A stretch of 64,000 nt of DNA, from positions 124,001 to 188,000 of the forward strand of contig NZ_LNRF01000006.1 in NCBI RefSeq assembly GCF_001557875.1, read 5' to 3'. Of the stretch, positions 30,864 to 40,541 are shown piece after piece. Position numbers and translations under genes: made by a program. The notes beneath the pieces were generated by a model. The model was not told the DNA's origin. It made no database searches and worked only from the letters and a program-made list of their open reading frames with translations. Source of the DNA: Vibrio splendidus. GTDB lineage: Bacteria; Pseudomonadota; Gammaproteobacteria; Enterobacterales; Vibrionaceae. The number at the start of each line of letters is the position of its first letter. Position 1 is the first letter of the stretch.

Positions 30864-31304
30864 TTAAAAGGCAATTGGAGTTCGGCTGATACCCGTTTTT
30901 AAACAAAACGTTAACCATTCCCCAAGAAATTTATTCAATTGAAATTTCTCGTCTTTTTGCAGAAGCTTAGTGTTGGGGTAGTCATATTTCGCTTTGACTC
31001 GCGAAAAATCCCCGCTAGCGCACACTTCTGCAACTCGAGCGTCGTGATATAGCCTGACAGACATTTTTGGCAAAGGAAACACTGGCATCGCGTCACTCTG
31101 ACATATATCTATTAATGTGGTGTATTTTGTGACCTCATTCACTGTCAATTGATACACCATATTAACGGCTTGGTAACAGCGAACGTCACCAACCTCATGC
31201 CCAACCGGTAATAAAGCGTTAAGTTTGGCATAGTTAGTCTCGTAAACTCGCATCAATTCAGCAAGATCAACATGATACGGTTTTTTGACCGCTATATTTG
31301 GCAT
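30864..31304 (-). CDS. yqiB: YqiB family (DUF1249) protein
   Basis: Protein of 146 residues without membrane segments or known catalytic motifs. Recognised from the DUF1249 pattern (LMRVYETNYAKLNALLP near the start and LYHDARVAEVC in the middle) and from its conserved place between nudF and cpdA. Function unknown. It begins four bases after the nudF stop. Confidence 0.85.
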   Translation of the reverse strand: MPNIAVKKPYHVDLAELMRVYETNYAKLNALLPVGHEVGDVRCYQAVNMVYQLTVNEVTKYTTLIDICQSDAMPVFPLPKMSVRLYHDARVAEVCASGDFSRVKAKYDYPNTKLLQKDEKFQLNKFLGEWLTFCLKTGISRTPIAF

Positions 31305-31308
31305 GACG

Positions 31309-31938
31309 TTAATCTATCCACTCTGATTGTAATTCTTGGTAGTTCAATTGTAGCCACTGTAGCGCAATGATTGTGGCGCCATTTTCAAACACACCATCTG
31401 TTACCAACTGATAAGCGGCCTCGCGAGTCATCACTTGTACCCTAATGTCTTCACCTTCGTAATCCAATCCATGCACCCCTTTAGCTGTCGTTGCATCAAC
31501 ACAGCCAACAAAGACGTCGAGCTTTTCCGAGCAACCGCCAGATGAAGGGTAATACGAAGTAATAGGTAATACAGATCCAACTTCGACTCCAGCTTCTTCC
31601 ATCGCTTCACGACGAGCAACATCTTGTGGTGACTCGTCAGTATCAATGATCCCGGCAACAATCTCATATTGCCATGGGTTTTCATGCTCTAGAGCACCGA
31701 CACGGATCTGTTCGACGATCACAACTTCATCTCGAAAAGGATCATAAGGTAGCAAAGCGGCTGCATGACCACGCTCAAACATTTCGCGTTCTATTGGTTG
31801 GCTCCAGCCCCCCTCAAACAATCTATGTTTAAATGTGTACTTAACCATTTTAAAAAAACCACGAAACAGCGTCTCTTTTGAGACTATTTCCACATCTTGC
31901 GGAGTAAACTCATGTCGTTGATTGTCAGACTGTTGCAT
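31309..31938 (-). CDS. nudF: NudF, ADP-ribose pyrophosphatase (Nudix hydrolase)
   Basis: Nudix hydrolase of 209 residues. The Nudix box runs from GIIDTDESP to REAMEEAGVEV near residues 98-120. It hydrolyses ADP-ribose to AMP and ribose-5-phosphate. I chose the ATG at 31936-31938 because GTGAGG lies at proper distance and the length equals the E. coli protein; an in-frame GTG 12 bases upstream is less likely. It is transcribed divergently from tolC. Confidence 0.93.
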   Translation of the reverse strand: MQQSDNQRHEFTPQDVEIVSKETLFRGFFKMVKYTFKHRLFEGGWSQPIEREMFERGHAAALLPYDPFRDEVVIVEQIRVGALEHENPWQYEIVAGIIDTDESPQDVARREAMEEAGVEVGSVLPITSYYPSSGGCSEKLDVFVGCVDATTAKGVHGLDYEGEDIRVQVMTREAAYQLVTDGVFENGATIIALQWLQLNYQELQSEWID

Positions 31939-32166
31939 TTGGTACCTCACTAAGTGATCTTTATAGTTTACTCATTGTCCGAGTTAACTACCAAGGATAA
32001 GGTTCAACTTTTTATACAAAACTTATAATTAAAGTTAAGTTTTAAAAAATAAATATTGTACAAGTGGACAGTTAAATGTAAAAAAGTGCAAAGTTTCGAG
32101 TAAATTACCACCAAACTGGGTTAAACTCTTTTAAAGAAAAATTCTATTAAAGGCAGGAATAGGAAA

Positions 32167-33477
32167 ATGAAAAAACTGCTTCCACTATTTATCAGTGCAG
32201 CAATTGGCAGCCTGAGTTCATCAGCTTTTGCTGATACGCTAGCTGAAGTTTATGACCAAGCAAAACAGAACGATCCACAGCTTCTTCGTTCAGCAGCGCA
32301 GCGCGATGCCGCTTTTGAAGCAGTAACGTCAAGCCGTAGTGATTTGCTACCACAAATTAACCTCACTGCAGGTTATAACATTAACCGTAGTGATATTGAT
32401 GCTCGTGAAAGTGACAAGCTTACAGCTGGTATTAATTTTTCTCAGGAGCTTTATCAACGCTCTTCATGGATCACGCTCGATACAGCAGAAAAAAGTGCTC
32501 GTCAGGCTGATTCAGCATACGCGGCAGAGCAGCAAGCTTTGATCCTGCGTGTAGCAACAGCGTACTTCGAAGTACTTCGAGCTCAAGATAACCTTGAATT
32601 CGTCCGTGCCGAGAAAGCAGCAGTTGCTCGCCAACTAGAACAAACAAAACAACGTTTTGAAGTAGGTCTTTCAGCAATCACCGATGTACATGACGCACAA
32701 GCTCAGTACGATGGCGTTTTGGCAGACGAAGTCTTAGCAGAGAACACTCTGACTAATAACTACGAAGGTCTACGTGAGATCACAGGTCAAGAACACTCTA
32801 ACCTAAGCATCCTAGATACTGACCGTTTCTCTGCAAGCAAATCTTCAGACTCTGCGGTTGCACTTGTGCAGCAAGCAGAGAAAAACAACCTTAGTCTTCT
32901 AGCAGCGCGGATCTCTCAAGATGTGGCGAAAGATAACATCTCGCTAGCAAGCTCTGGTCACCTACCTAGCTTAACCCTTGATGGTGGCTATAACTACGGT
33001 GATGAAAGCAATAGTAATAACGGTTCTCAAGGTGATTACAACGACTTCAACGTAGGGGTAAACTTAGTCGTGCCTCTATACACGGGTGGCAACACTACTT
33101 CTTTGACTCGACAGGCTGAATACAACTACGTTGCGGCAAGTGAAGACTTAGAAGCAACCTACCGCAGCGTTGTAAAAGACGTACGTGCGTTCAACAACAA
33201 CATCAGCGCTTCGATCGGTGCTCTACGCGCTTACGAACAGTCTGTAGTTTCTGCTCAGTCTGCTTTAGAAGCAACTGAAGCCGGCTTTGATGTAGGTACT
33301 CGTACTATCGTTGACGTATTAGATTCGACTCGTCGTCTATACGACGCGAACAAGAACCTTTCAGATGCTCGTTACAACTACATCCTAAGTGTACTTCAGC
33401 TTCGTCAAGCGGTTGGTACTCTAAGCGAACAAGATATTGTTGATGTAAACGCAGGTCTAAAAGTCGCAAGTAAGTAA
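32167..33477 (+). CDS. tolC: TolC, outer membrane efflux and secretion channel
   Basis: Outer membrane factor of 436 residues. A signal peptide (about 1-22, ending SAFA) is followed by two repeated halves, each with a beta-barrel hairpin and long coiled-coil helices (for example KQRFEVGLSAITDVHDAQAQYD and EAGFDVGTRTIVDVLDSTRRLYD). It forms the trimeric exit duct for RND/MFS efflux and type I secretion. GGCAGGAATAGG precedes the ATG. A terminator follows. Confidence 0.96.
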   Translation: MKKLLPLFISAAIGSLSSSAFADTLAEVYDQAKQNDPQLLRSAAQRDAAFEAVTSSRSDLLPQINLTAGYNINRSDIDARESDKLTAGINFSQELYQRSSWITLDTAEKSARQADSAYAAEQQALILRVATAYFEVLRAQDNLEFVRAEKAAVARQLEQTKQRFEVGLSAITDVHDAQAQYDGVLADEVLAENTLTNNYEGLREITGQEHSNLSILDTDRFSASKSSDSAVALVQQAEKNNLSLLAARISQDVAKDNISLASSGHLPSLTLDGGYNYGDESNSNNGSQGDYNDFNVGVNLVVPLYTGGNTTSLTRQAEYNYVAASEDLEATYRSVVKDVRAFNNNISASIGALRAYEQSVVSAQSALEATEAGFDVGTRTIVDVLDSTRRLYDANKNLSDARYNYILSVLQLRQAVGTLSEQDIVDVNAGLKVASK

Positions 33478-33499
33478 TTCTAAATTACGCTAGCTACAA

Positions 33500-33530
33500 A
33501 AATGCCGCTCATTGAGCGGCATTTTTATTA
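33500..33530. terminator. Terminator after tolC
   Basis: AATGCCGCTCATTGAGCGGCATT hairpin followed by TTTATTA; located between convergent tolC and hldE. Confidence 0.88.
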
Positions 33531-33587
33531 TCTATTCAAAGCGAGATTTACGGCCTAACTAAAAGCTTAGCACCAAAAGACTAGAAA

Positions 33588-35018
33588 CTAGCCTCGACCA
33601 CCTTTAATCGCTTTAATAATTTCAGTCGTAGAGCAGCCATCTTCAAAGTTAAGTACTTTCACTTCACCGCCAGCTGCAATTACTTCCGCACCACCAGCAA
33701 TATCTTCAGGTTTGTAGTCACCACCTTTCACAAGAATGCTTGGTAAAACCTCAGAGATCAAACGTTGAGGTGTGTCTTCAGAAAACGGCACAACCCAATC
33801 AACTGCACCTAAGCCAGCCAATACCGCCATACGGCGATCGGTTGGGTTCACAGGGCGACCAGGGCCTTTCAAGCGCTTAACAGACTCGTCAGTATTAACG
33901 GCAACGATCAAGCGGTCACCTAGCTCAGCTGCGTGGTTCATGTAAGAAACATGGCCGGCATGCAGAATATCAAAGCAGCCATTGGTCATAACGACCTTCT
34001 CACCTTTCGCTCGAGCACGTTTCACTGCTTCAACCAGTGCCGCTTCCGAGATCACACCATAATCTGTGTCTTGACTACCGTGAATCGCTTCCGCTAACTC
34101 AATCGTAGACAGTGTGGATGTACCAAGCTTACCAACTACCACGCCAGCAGCCGCATTCGCTAATGCACACGCTTCATCAAGTGGTTTCCCCGCAGCAACA
34201 GAAGCCGCCAGAACTGAGATAACCGTATCTCCAGCACCCGTCACGTCATAAACTTCTTTCGCTTGAGTCGGCAAATGGAATGGTTCTAAACCTTTGCGAA
34301 GTAGTGTCATACCATGCTCACTACGAGTCACCAACAAAGCTTCGAAATCAAACTCTTCAATCAGTGCGAGTCCTTTTTCGATCATTTCTTCTTCAGATTT
34401 TACTTTGCCAGCAACCAACTCGAACTCAGCCATGTTTGGCGTCAGTAAAGTCGCACCACGGTAGCGTTCAAAGTCCGCGCCTTTTGGGTCGATAAACACA
34501 GGAACTTTTGCCGCGCGCGCTTTTTGGATAAAGCTCTGCACGTGTTCAAGAGCACCTTTTGCATAATCAGATAGAATTACCGAGCGAACGTTAGGGAGCG
34601 CTTGCTCCATACGAGACAAAACAAGCGCAGGATCTGTATTCTCAAATTTGTCTTCAAAATCAAGGCGAATTAGCTGCTGACCACGGCTCATCACACGCAG
34701 TTTAGTAATGGTTGGGTAATCTTCTAACTCAACGAAATCACATTTAACCTTTAGTGCGCCTAAGGTATTTTTTAACACCTCAGCAGGCTCATCTTTACCG
34801 GTCAAACCAACGATATGAGCATGACCACCAAGAGAAGCAATATTCATCGCTACGTTGGCAGCACCACCAGGACGCTCTTCGTTATTTTCTACTTTTACAA
34901 CGGGTACAGGTGCTTCTGGTGAAATGCGGCCAGTTGGGCCATACCAGTAACGGTCAAGCATGACGTCACCGACAACAAGAACGCCTGATTGGCTGTAGTC
35001 AGGTAGAATTGGTTTCAT
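33588..35018 (-). CDS. hldE: HldE, bifunctional heptose-7-phosphate kinase / heptose-1-phosphate adenylyltransferase
   Basis: Two-domain protein of 476 residues. The N-terminal ribokinase domain has [15 protein letters not shown] and the DVTGAGDTV anion hole (about 260-268). The C-terminal nucleotidyltransferase domain has [13 protein letters not shown] near 345. Together they make ADP-D-glycero-D-manno-heptose for the LPS inner core. It lies downstream of glnE on the same strand, as in E. coli. Confidence 0.96.
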   Translation of the reverse strand: MKPILPDYSQSGVLVVGDVMLDRYWYGPTGRISPEAPVPVVKVENNEERPGGAANVAMNIASLGGHAHIVGLTGKDEPAEVLKNTLGALKVKCDFVELEDYPTITKLRVMSRGQQLIRLDFEDKFENTDPALVLSRMEQALPNVRSVILSDYAKGALEHVQSFIQKARAAKVPVFIDPKGADFERYRGATLLTPNMAEFELVAGKVKSEEEMIEKGLALIEEFDFEALLVTRSEHGMTLLRKGLEPFHLPTQAKEVYDVTGAGDTVISVLAASVAAGKPLDEACALANAAAGVVVGKLGTSTLSTIELAEAIHGSQDTDYGVISEAALVEAVKRARAKGEKVVMTNGCFDILHAGHVSYMNHAAELGDRLIVAVNTDESVKRLKGPGRPVNPTDRRMAVLAGLGAVDWVVPFSEDTPQRLISEVLPSILVKGGDYKPEDIAGGAEVIAAGGEVKVLNFEDGCSTTEIIKAIKGGRG

Positions 35019-35138
35019 TATGGATCTCCAAAAATCGAATCTGGCTAGAGTCTAGCACACTGATTACAGAGGCTAAACTATAGAAAAATGAGTAAAGCCT
35101 ACTTCGATAGGCACTGTGATAGCTAAGCGAAAGACAAG

Positions 35139-37988
35139 CTACGCTTCCATCCACTGCTTCCATGCTTGAACAACATGTTCTCTTTCCATTTCAAACTTTT
35201 CAATCGCCACATCCGCATCAAGATTGAGTAGATTACGGTGGTGGATTTCATCTCTTAACGTTGTATAAGCATGGGTTAATGCCATCCCTTGTTGCTCGTC
35301 CATAATCCCTTGTGACAACAAGCTTTCGAAGATTCGTACATTGTCACACCAACGAGTAAGCTTTGGCTTCTCATTGCTGTATCGAAGGACTAAATATTGC
35401 GCCAAGAATTCAATATCGGTAATACCACCCGCATCTTGTTTGAGCATGAATCGATCGGCTTTTTTACCGCCGAGGTGATCACGCATTTTTTCTCGCATAT
35501 CCACTACCGCCTTCTTCAACGTTGCTTCATCACGTTGTAGGCATAACACCTCATGACGTGTTTTATTGAATGCGGAAGCCAATAAGTCATCGCCATAAAT
35601 CATGCGAGCGCGTGTCAAAGCTTGGTGTTCCCAAGTCCACGCGTCATTGTGCTGATACTCGTCAAAGGCATCGGTTGGACTCACCAACAAGCCAGATGCA
35701 CCAGAAGGGCGTAGACGAGTGTCGACTTCGTACAGAATGCCGGAAGCGGTTCTGGTCGAGAAAATATGAATAATACGCTGCGCTAATCTTAAGTAGAATT
35801 GGCGTCCATCGATCTCTTTCTTACCATCAGTATAGATATGTACCGGGCAGTCATGCATGAACACAATATCGAGATCGGAATTATAGCCAAGCTCCCAGCC
35901 GCCCACTTTGCCATAACCGACAACAGCAAAACCACGACCTTCACGATCTTTAACATGGGTCGGCTCACCAAACTTTGCTGACACCTGTAACCAAGCCTGG
36001 TTAACTCCGGCTTCAACAATGGCTTCCGCTAAGTAGGTCAAATGATCACTAACCTTCATGACAGGTAGAGCGCCCGCAATATCCGCAGCTGCGATCCTCA
36101 AAATACAAGTCTGCTTAAACTGACGCAGACCTTCCATCTGTTGCTCCATATCATCTTCAGGGATACGGGCTAGGTAATCACGCAATTCGGTCTTGTAAGA
36201 CTCTAAAGGTACTGGATTGTAGAGTTGCTGAGGATCGATAAGTTCATCTAACAGAATTGGGTAACGACCCAGCTGCTCCGAAATCATCGGGCTTGCTGTA
36301 CATAAGCGAACTAACTGAGTCAACGCAGCAGGGTGCTCATCTAGTAGTTCAAGGTAAGTGGTACGCGTAACGATTTTTTGCAGTAGATGCAGCACTCGAG
36401 ATAAACCAAACTCGGCATCCTTAGCGGTGTATAGCGCTTGAAACACTTTAGGCATCAAGCGATTCAGAACTTCTCGTCCACGTGGGCCAAGGGTTTTTTT
36501 AGCCAAATCGGCTTTAAACTGAATGATCGTTCTCGCAGCTTCAGGCGGGCTAGCAATCGCAATATCATGCTCCAGTACTTGTTCAATCACGTCTGGTTTA
36601 TGGGCCATATCCCACAGTTCACTAAAGTGACTCGCGATCGGATTAGCGTCATCTTCATCAACGCCAATTAAGTCTTCGAACACGGTATGTACATTTGCCA
36701 TATGAGTTCGAGTTGCAGCAATCAAACTGTCCCAATCAATGAATTGCATTGCGACAGCGAGTTGCAACTGTTCGAATTCACCATCAGGTAAGGTTTGAGT
36801 TTGCTTATCAGCCATCGCTTGTAATAGGTTCTCAAGACGACGCAGAAACAGGTAAGCCTCGCGTAAATGCCTTACCTCTTGGGCCTCTAGCAGATGAAGA
36901 GACTCAATCGCACTTAACGTTTCCAATAGACCTCTACCACGAAGGCTAGGTTCGCGCCCACCACGAATCAATTGGAAAACTTGCGCAATAAACTCCACTT
37001 CACGAATACCACCAGACCCAAGTTTGATGTTATTTGAGAGGCCCCGACGGCGAACTTCACTGCTGATCATCGATTTCATTCGGCGCAGAGATTGAATCGC
37101 ACTGAAATCAATATAACGACGGAAAACAAACGGGCGTAACATTTGGCGAAGCTCTTGATACTCAGGATACATTTCGCTGCCCATCACTCGCGCTTTGACC
37201 ATCGCGTAGCGTTCCCAATCACGACCTTGTTCTTGGTAATAATCTTCAAGTGCCGCATAGCTCATCACAAGTGGACCGCTCTCACCAAATGGACGTAAAC
37301 GCATGTCGACTCGATAACAGAATCCATCAAAGGTTTGCTGGTCAAGTGCCTTGATAATACGTTGCCCCAAGCGTGTGAAAAATTGTGCGTTGGCGATACT
37401 TCGTCTTGCACCTTGGGTTTCGCCATTCTCAGGATAGGTAAAAATCAGGTCAATATCAGAAGAGAAATTGAGCTCACCGCCCCCTAGCTTGCCCATACCA
37501 ATGATCAACATTGGCTGTGCTTCACCTTGTTCATTACAAGGTGTACCCCACTCTTTACAACAAATATCGTACTGCCATTGATAGGTTTCGAAGATCATCG
37601 CCTCAGCCAACATCGATAGATGGTTTAGGCTCTGCTCTAGCTCCCACGAACCCATAAAATCACGCCAAGCAATGTAAGTCATTTCTCGATTGCGGAATTG
37701 ACGCAGCACGCGCTGACCACTCATTTCATCAGCACAACCAGAAAGTAACTCAGCTAGTCGCTCTCGGTACCCTTCAGCGCACTCTGCACATGCCAACATA
37801 TCAGGTAAGTCACCGCATAAAACCGTATCACGCTGCAGGCAATCACCAATAAAACAGCTTAAGCCGAGTACACGTTTAAGATCTTCAATTAGTGGCTCAG
37901 ACCAAGTATTGATGGCTTCACTTTGATGCTCTAATAATTGCTCAAAAGCAGACTGGGAGTGAGTGATGAGTTGAGAAGGCAATGGCAT
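35139..37988 (-). CDS. glnE: GlnE, glutamine synthetase adenylyltransferase/deadenylylase
   Basis: Protein of 949 residues with two nucleotidyltransferase domains joined by helical parts. The N-terminal deadenylylase has [14 protein letters not shown] and the C-terminal adenylylase has [14 protein letters not shown]. It tunes glutamine synthetase to nitrogen status together with PII. The ATG at 37986-37988 has AAGGA six bases upstream; an in-frame codon 33 bases earlier has no homologous sequence. Confidence 0.96.
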   Translation of the reverse strand: MPLPSQLITHSQSAFEQLLEHQSEAINTWSEPLIEDLKRVLGLSCFIGDCLQRDTVLCGDLPDMLACAECAEGYRERLAELLSGCADEMSGQRVLRQFRNREMTYIAWRDFMGSWELEQSLNHLSMLAEAMIFETYQWQYDICCKEWGTPCNEQGEAQPMLIIGMGKLGGGELNFSSDIDLIFTYPENGETQGARRSIANAQFFTRLGQRIIKALDQQTFDGFCYRVDMRLRPFGESGPLVMSYAALEDYYQEQGRDWERYAMVKARVMGSEMYPEYQELRQMLRPFVFRRYIDFSAIQSLRRMKSMISSEVRRRGLSNNIKLGSGGIREVEFIAQVFQLIRGGREPSLRGRGLLETLSAIESLHLLEAQEVRHLREAYLFLRRLENLLQAMADKQTQTLPDGEFEQLQLAVAMQFIDWDSLIAATRTHMANVHTVFEDLIGVDEDDANPIASHFSELWDMAHKPDVIEQVLEHDIAIASPPEAARTIIQFKADLAKKTLGPRGREVLNRLMPKVFQALYTAKDAEFGLSRVLHLLQKIVTRTTYLELLDEHPAALTQLVRLCTASPMISEQLGRYPILLDELIDPQQLYNPVPLESYKTELRDYLARIPEDDMEQQMEGLRQFKQTCILRIAAADIAGALPVMKVSDHLTYLAEAIVEAGVNQAWLQVSAKFGEPTHVKDREGRGFAVVGYGKVGGWELGYNSDLDIVFMHDCPVHIYTDGKKEIDGRQFYLRLAQRIIHIFSTRTASGILYEVDTRLRPSGASGLLVSPTDAFDEYQHNDAWTWEHQALTRARMIYGDDLLASAFNKTRHEVLCLQRDEATLKKAVVDMREKMRDHLGGKKADRFMLKQDAGGITDIEFLAQYLVLRYSNEKPKLTRWCDNVRIFESLLSQGIMDEQQGMALTHAYTTLRDEIHHRNLLNLDADVAIEKFEMEREHVVQAWKQWMEA

Positions 37989-38065
37989 GTTTCTTCCTTG
38001 TATAAGCTGCGCGCCGAACAATCGGTTTATCGATTCAGTTCTTCAATAACGAGTTTTCATAACTA

Positions 38066-38240
38066 ATACCAATCACAGTAAGTAAGTGTTCAGAGATAGC
38101 GTAGGAAAAAAGCTTGAGAACAAGGCTGCCCTTTTCAATAAATAGTTTCGATAAGTAGTTATTCTACATTCAAAAATTCTAACGCTGTTATCGAGATTTT
38201 TAACAAGCTAGGGTGACCAGTTATTTACTACGATTGGTAT
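38066..38240. mobile_element. MITE-like nonautonomous repeat element, 175 bp
   Basis: Ends are imperfect terminal inverted repeats: both begin ATACCAATC, and 19 of the first 23 positions agree. Inner inverted repeats are nested: AGCTTG 38111-38116 with CAAGCT 38204-38209, and CGATAA 38149-38154 with TTATCG 38188-38193, so the whole can fold into a long hairpin. There is no ORF and no clear target duplication. From memory, similar sequences recur in Vibrio intergenic regions; no second copy is seen in this window. Confidence 0.7.
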
Positions 38241-38269
38241 AAGATAGTTATACCAAAGTTACGCCAATA

Positions 38270-38303
38270 AAAAACGCCCACATTAGCAATGTGGGCGTTT
38301 TAT
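38270..38303. terminator. Bidirectional terminator after the chemotaxis gene
   Basis: AAAACGCCCACATT / AATGTGGGCGTTTT, a near-perfect stem with loop AGC and A/T runs on both sides. Confidence 0.9.
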
Positions 38304-38386
38304 CGATTAACTTATCTGGTTGAGCTTACAACCTAGAAAAAGTCTCTGGGAATAAGCCTTTACGGATGAAGATTAGGTGCTAAGGA

Positions 38387-39643
38387 CTAAACCTTAAATT
38401 GCTTAATCTTACCGTCGAGTTCTTGCGCGTTGCTTTCCATAAGCTGAGAGGTCTCTAACAGCTCACCAACCACCACAACTGAAGCTTCAACAAGCTCACG
38501 AACGTTGGTCAGGTTAACACTCATCTCTTCAGCAACACTGCTTTGTTGACCTGCAGCGGTCGCGATTTGGAAGTTCATATCATTGATTTGATTGACTTGG
38601 CTTACAATGCCATCTAGCTCTGTTCCTGCATTGGTCACCAGATCAACGCCTTCCGCCGCTTCAACAACACTCTTCTCCATCAGCTCTACTGCAGAATTAG
38701 CACTGCTTTGTAAATGACTGATCATGTCTTGAATCTCTACCGTCGCTTGCTGAGTACGCTGCGCAAGGTTACGAACCTCATCGGCAACAACCGCAAAGCC
38801 TCGACCCGCTTCACCTGCACGCGCCGCTTCGATCGCAGCGTTCAATGCTAAAAGGTTTGTCTGTTCTGAAATGCCTTGGATAGTACCAACCACACTACCA
38901 ATTGAGTCAACGCGCTCTTCTACTTGGTTTACCGCTGCTGCAGATGCTGCGATATCTGAAGATAGCTCACTCATCTTAGACACTGACCCTTGAACAAACT
39001 TCTGACCAGTAAGAGCCTGACCTGATGCCTGTTCCGTCAATGAAGAAGCGCTTTGCGCATGCTCGGCTACAGTTTGCACCGTAGAGGTCATCTCACTCAT
39101 TGCTGTCGCAAGCTGATCGATCTCATTGAACTCTTCTTGAGCTGACTCTTTGGTTTCAGACATGCTGATGGTCATCACTTCCGTCAGAGCAAACAGTTCA
39201 TCAGAAGAGGCCACCTGAGTTTTGATCATGTCGTTCAGTTGAACGCGAGTTTTTTCAAGTTCACGTGCCACATCGCCGTATTCATCTTTACAATCCATTT
39301 GAATCGGCACTGATAGGTTCTTGTCAGCCATAGTTTTAATGGCGTCATTAAGGTATTGAGTCTGACGCAGCATAACGCGAGCCGCAGCTAACAGAAGAAC
39401 CACAAACACAATGATCATCAAGGCTGTTTGCCAAGCCACCTGAACTAGGTAAGTCTCGTAATGCTGTTGTGCGACTTGCGCATTGTTGGTTACAGCAAGC
39501 AATGAATCGTAAAACGTACTTGCGTCCCAAAGCTGCTTCGAAATGATCAAGATAGTGCTGAATATCATCAGCATGATCATTTTCGGAACGAGACGAACGT
39601 CAGAGATTATCCTTTCCCACGGCTTGAATGACAGTTTAGTCAT
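38387..39643 (-). CDS. Methyl-accepting chemotaxis protein with minimal periplasmic loop
   Basis: Chemoreceptor of 418 residues. Membrane segment 1 (about 20-38) and segment 2 (about 72-92) enclose a loop of only about 30 residues, too short for a usual ligand domain. A HAMP-like region and the signalling domain follow; the conserved hairpin tip has SEQTNLLALNAAIEAARAGE and GRGFAVVADEVR. No C-terminal CheR-binding pentapeptide is present. The ligand is unknown; it might sense membrane or cytoplasmic state. Transcribed alone, with its own terminator. Confidence 0.88.
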   Translation of the reverse strand: MTKLSFKPWERIISDVRLVPKMIMLMIFSTILIISKQLWDASTFYDSLLAVTNNAQVAQQHYETYLVQVAWQTALMIIVFVVLLLAAARVMLRQTQYLNDAIKTMADKNLSVPIQMDCKDEYGDVARELEKTRVQLNDMIKTQVASSDELFALTEVMTISMSETKESAQEEFNEIDQLATAMSEMTSTVQTVAEHAQSASSLTEQASGQALTGQKFVQGSVSKMSELSSDIAASAAAVNQVEERVDSIGSVVGTIQGISEQTNLLALNAAIEAARAGEAGRGFAVVADEVRNLAQRTQQATVEIQDMISHLQSSANSAVELMEKSVVEAAEGVDLVTNAGTELDGIVSQVNQINDMNFQIATAAGQQSSVAEEMSVNLTNVRELVEASVVVVGELLETSQLMESNAQELDGKIKQFKV

Positions 39644-39740
39644 TGTCAGTTCTCCATTAATTCTTATATATTGATGGCTTCTATATCCGCGAGGTGGCTA
39701 TGTCAGTCAAAGTTCGCGATTTATTTTGAGCCTCGTATGA

Positions 39741-40490
39741 ATGTTGAATAATACCAAAGACGCCACCAAGCCGATGAGCTTATTGTCACTGATTCTCTCT
39801 TTCTTAGCGTTATTTGTGATCTCAGGCTTATTGTTCGTACCGATCGATAAAGAATCGAAACAAGTCCTTATCGGCCTCGATTTTGTAATCTGTAGTGTTT
39901 TTCTTTTTCAGCTCACAATTGATCTATTCAGATCACAAAACAAAAAAGAATATCTAAAAGTACACTGGATCGATTTCTTAGCAAGCATCCCAATGATCGA
40001 GCCTCTTCGTTTCGCTCGCATTTTTCAGATCCTGCGTGTCATTCTTGTTCTTCGTTCGGGTAAACGCGTTCTCAGAGAGCTATTTCGCAACCGCAAAGAA
40101 ACCACCCTCGCCTCGATTATATTGCTGCTGGTCATTCTCCTGACCATAGGAGCCGGAACAATACTGCTGTTAGAGCACAAAGATCCCAATGCCAACATCA
40201 CCACTGGACAAGATGCTTTGTGGTGGGCTTTCGTTACCATCAGTACCGTAGGGTACGGCGATCATTATCCAGTCACGAGTTCAGGAAAATTAGTCGCTTC
40301 TCTGGTGATCATTTGCGGTGTGGGTGTGTTTGGTATGATTTCAGGCTTGATTACTTCTTTGATTACCTCTCCAACTCACCTTGAGAGTCAACGCGCTGAA
40401 AGCAAAGAGAAGCATCTTGAGAAGATCATTGAGCAACAACAGAAAATCCTCGAACGACTAGAAAAGCTCGAACAACAAACAAAAAAATAG
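39741..40490 (+). CDS. Voltage-gated-type potassium channel with C-terminal coiled coil
   Basis: Membrane protein of 249 residues. Several hydrophobic segments include an S4-like arginine-rich stretch (RFARIFQILRVILVLRSGKR, about 90-109), a pore loop with the selectivity filter TVGYGD (169-174) and a final pore helix. A charged coiled coil (about 215-249) rich in Glu, Lys and Gln probably tetramerises it. The N-terminus is uncertain: ATG 39741 has no clear ribosome site, and Met12 is an alternative. Diverges from the chemotaxis gene. Confidence 0.85.
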   Translation: MLNNTKDATKPMSLLSLILSFLALFVISGLLFVPIDKESKQVLIGLDFVICSVFLFQLTIDLFRSQNKKEYLKVHWIDFLASIPMIEPLRFARIFQILRVILVLRSGKRVLRELFRNRKETTLASIILLLVILLTIGAGTILLLEHKDPNANITTGQDALWWAFVTISTVGYGDHYPVTSSGKLVASLVIICGVGVFGMISGLITSLITSPTHLESQRAESKEKHLEKIIEQQQKILERLEKLEQQTKK

Positions 40491-40508
40491 GGCCGAAGCC
40501 CTATTTTC
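40484..40508. terminator. Bidirectional terminator between the channel gene and ygiF
   Basis: AATAGGGC-CGAA-GCCCTATT hairpin with A-run and TTTT on either side; it overlaps the channel stop codon. Confidence 0.85.
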
Positions 40509-40541
40509 AAATTCATGCTTATATTGATGCAGGTGTTGAAT

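Larger units (their letters stand above)
37989..38386. other. 398-base intergenic region between glnE and the chemotaxis gene
   Basis: It holds no plausible gene. From left to right: the glnE ribosome site and leader, a MITE-like element (38066-38240), and a bidirectional terminator (38270-38303). Confidence 0.7.
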
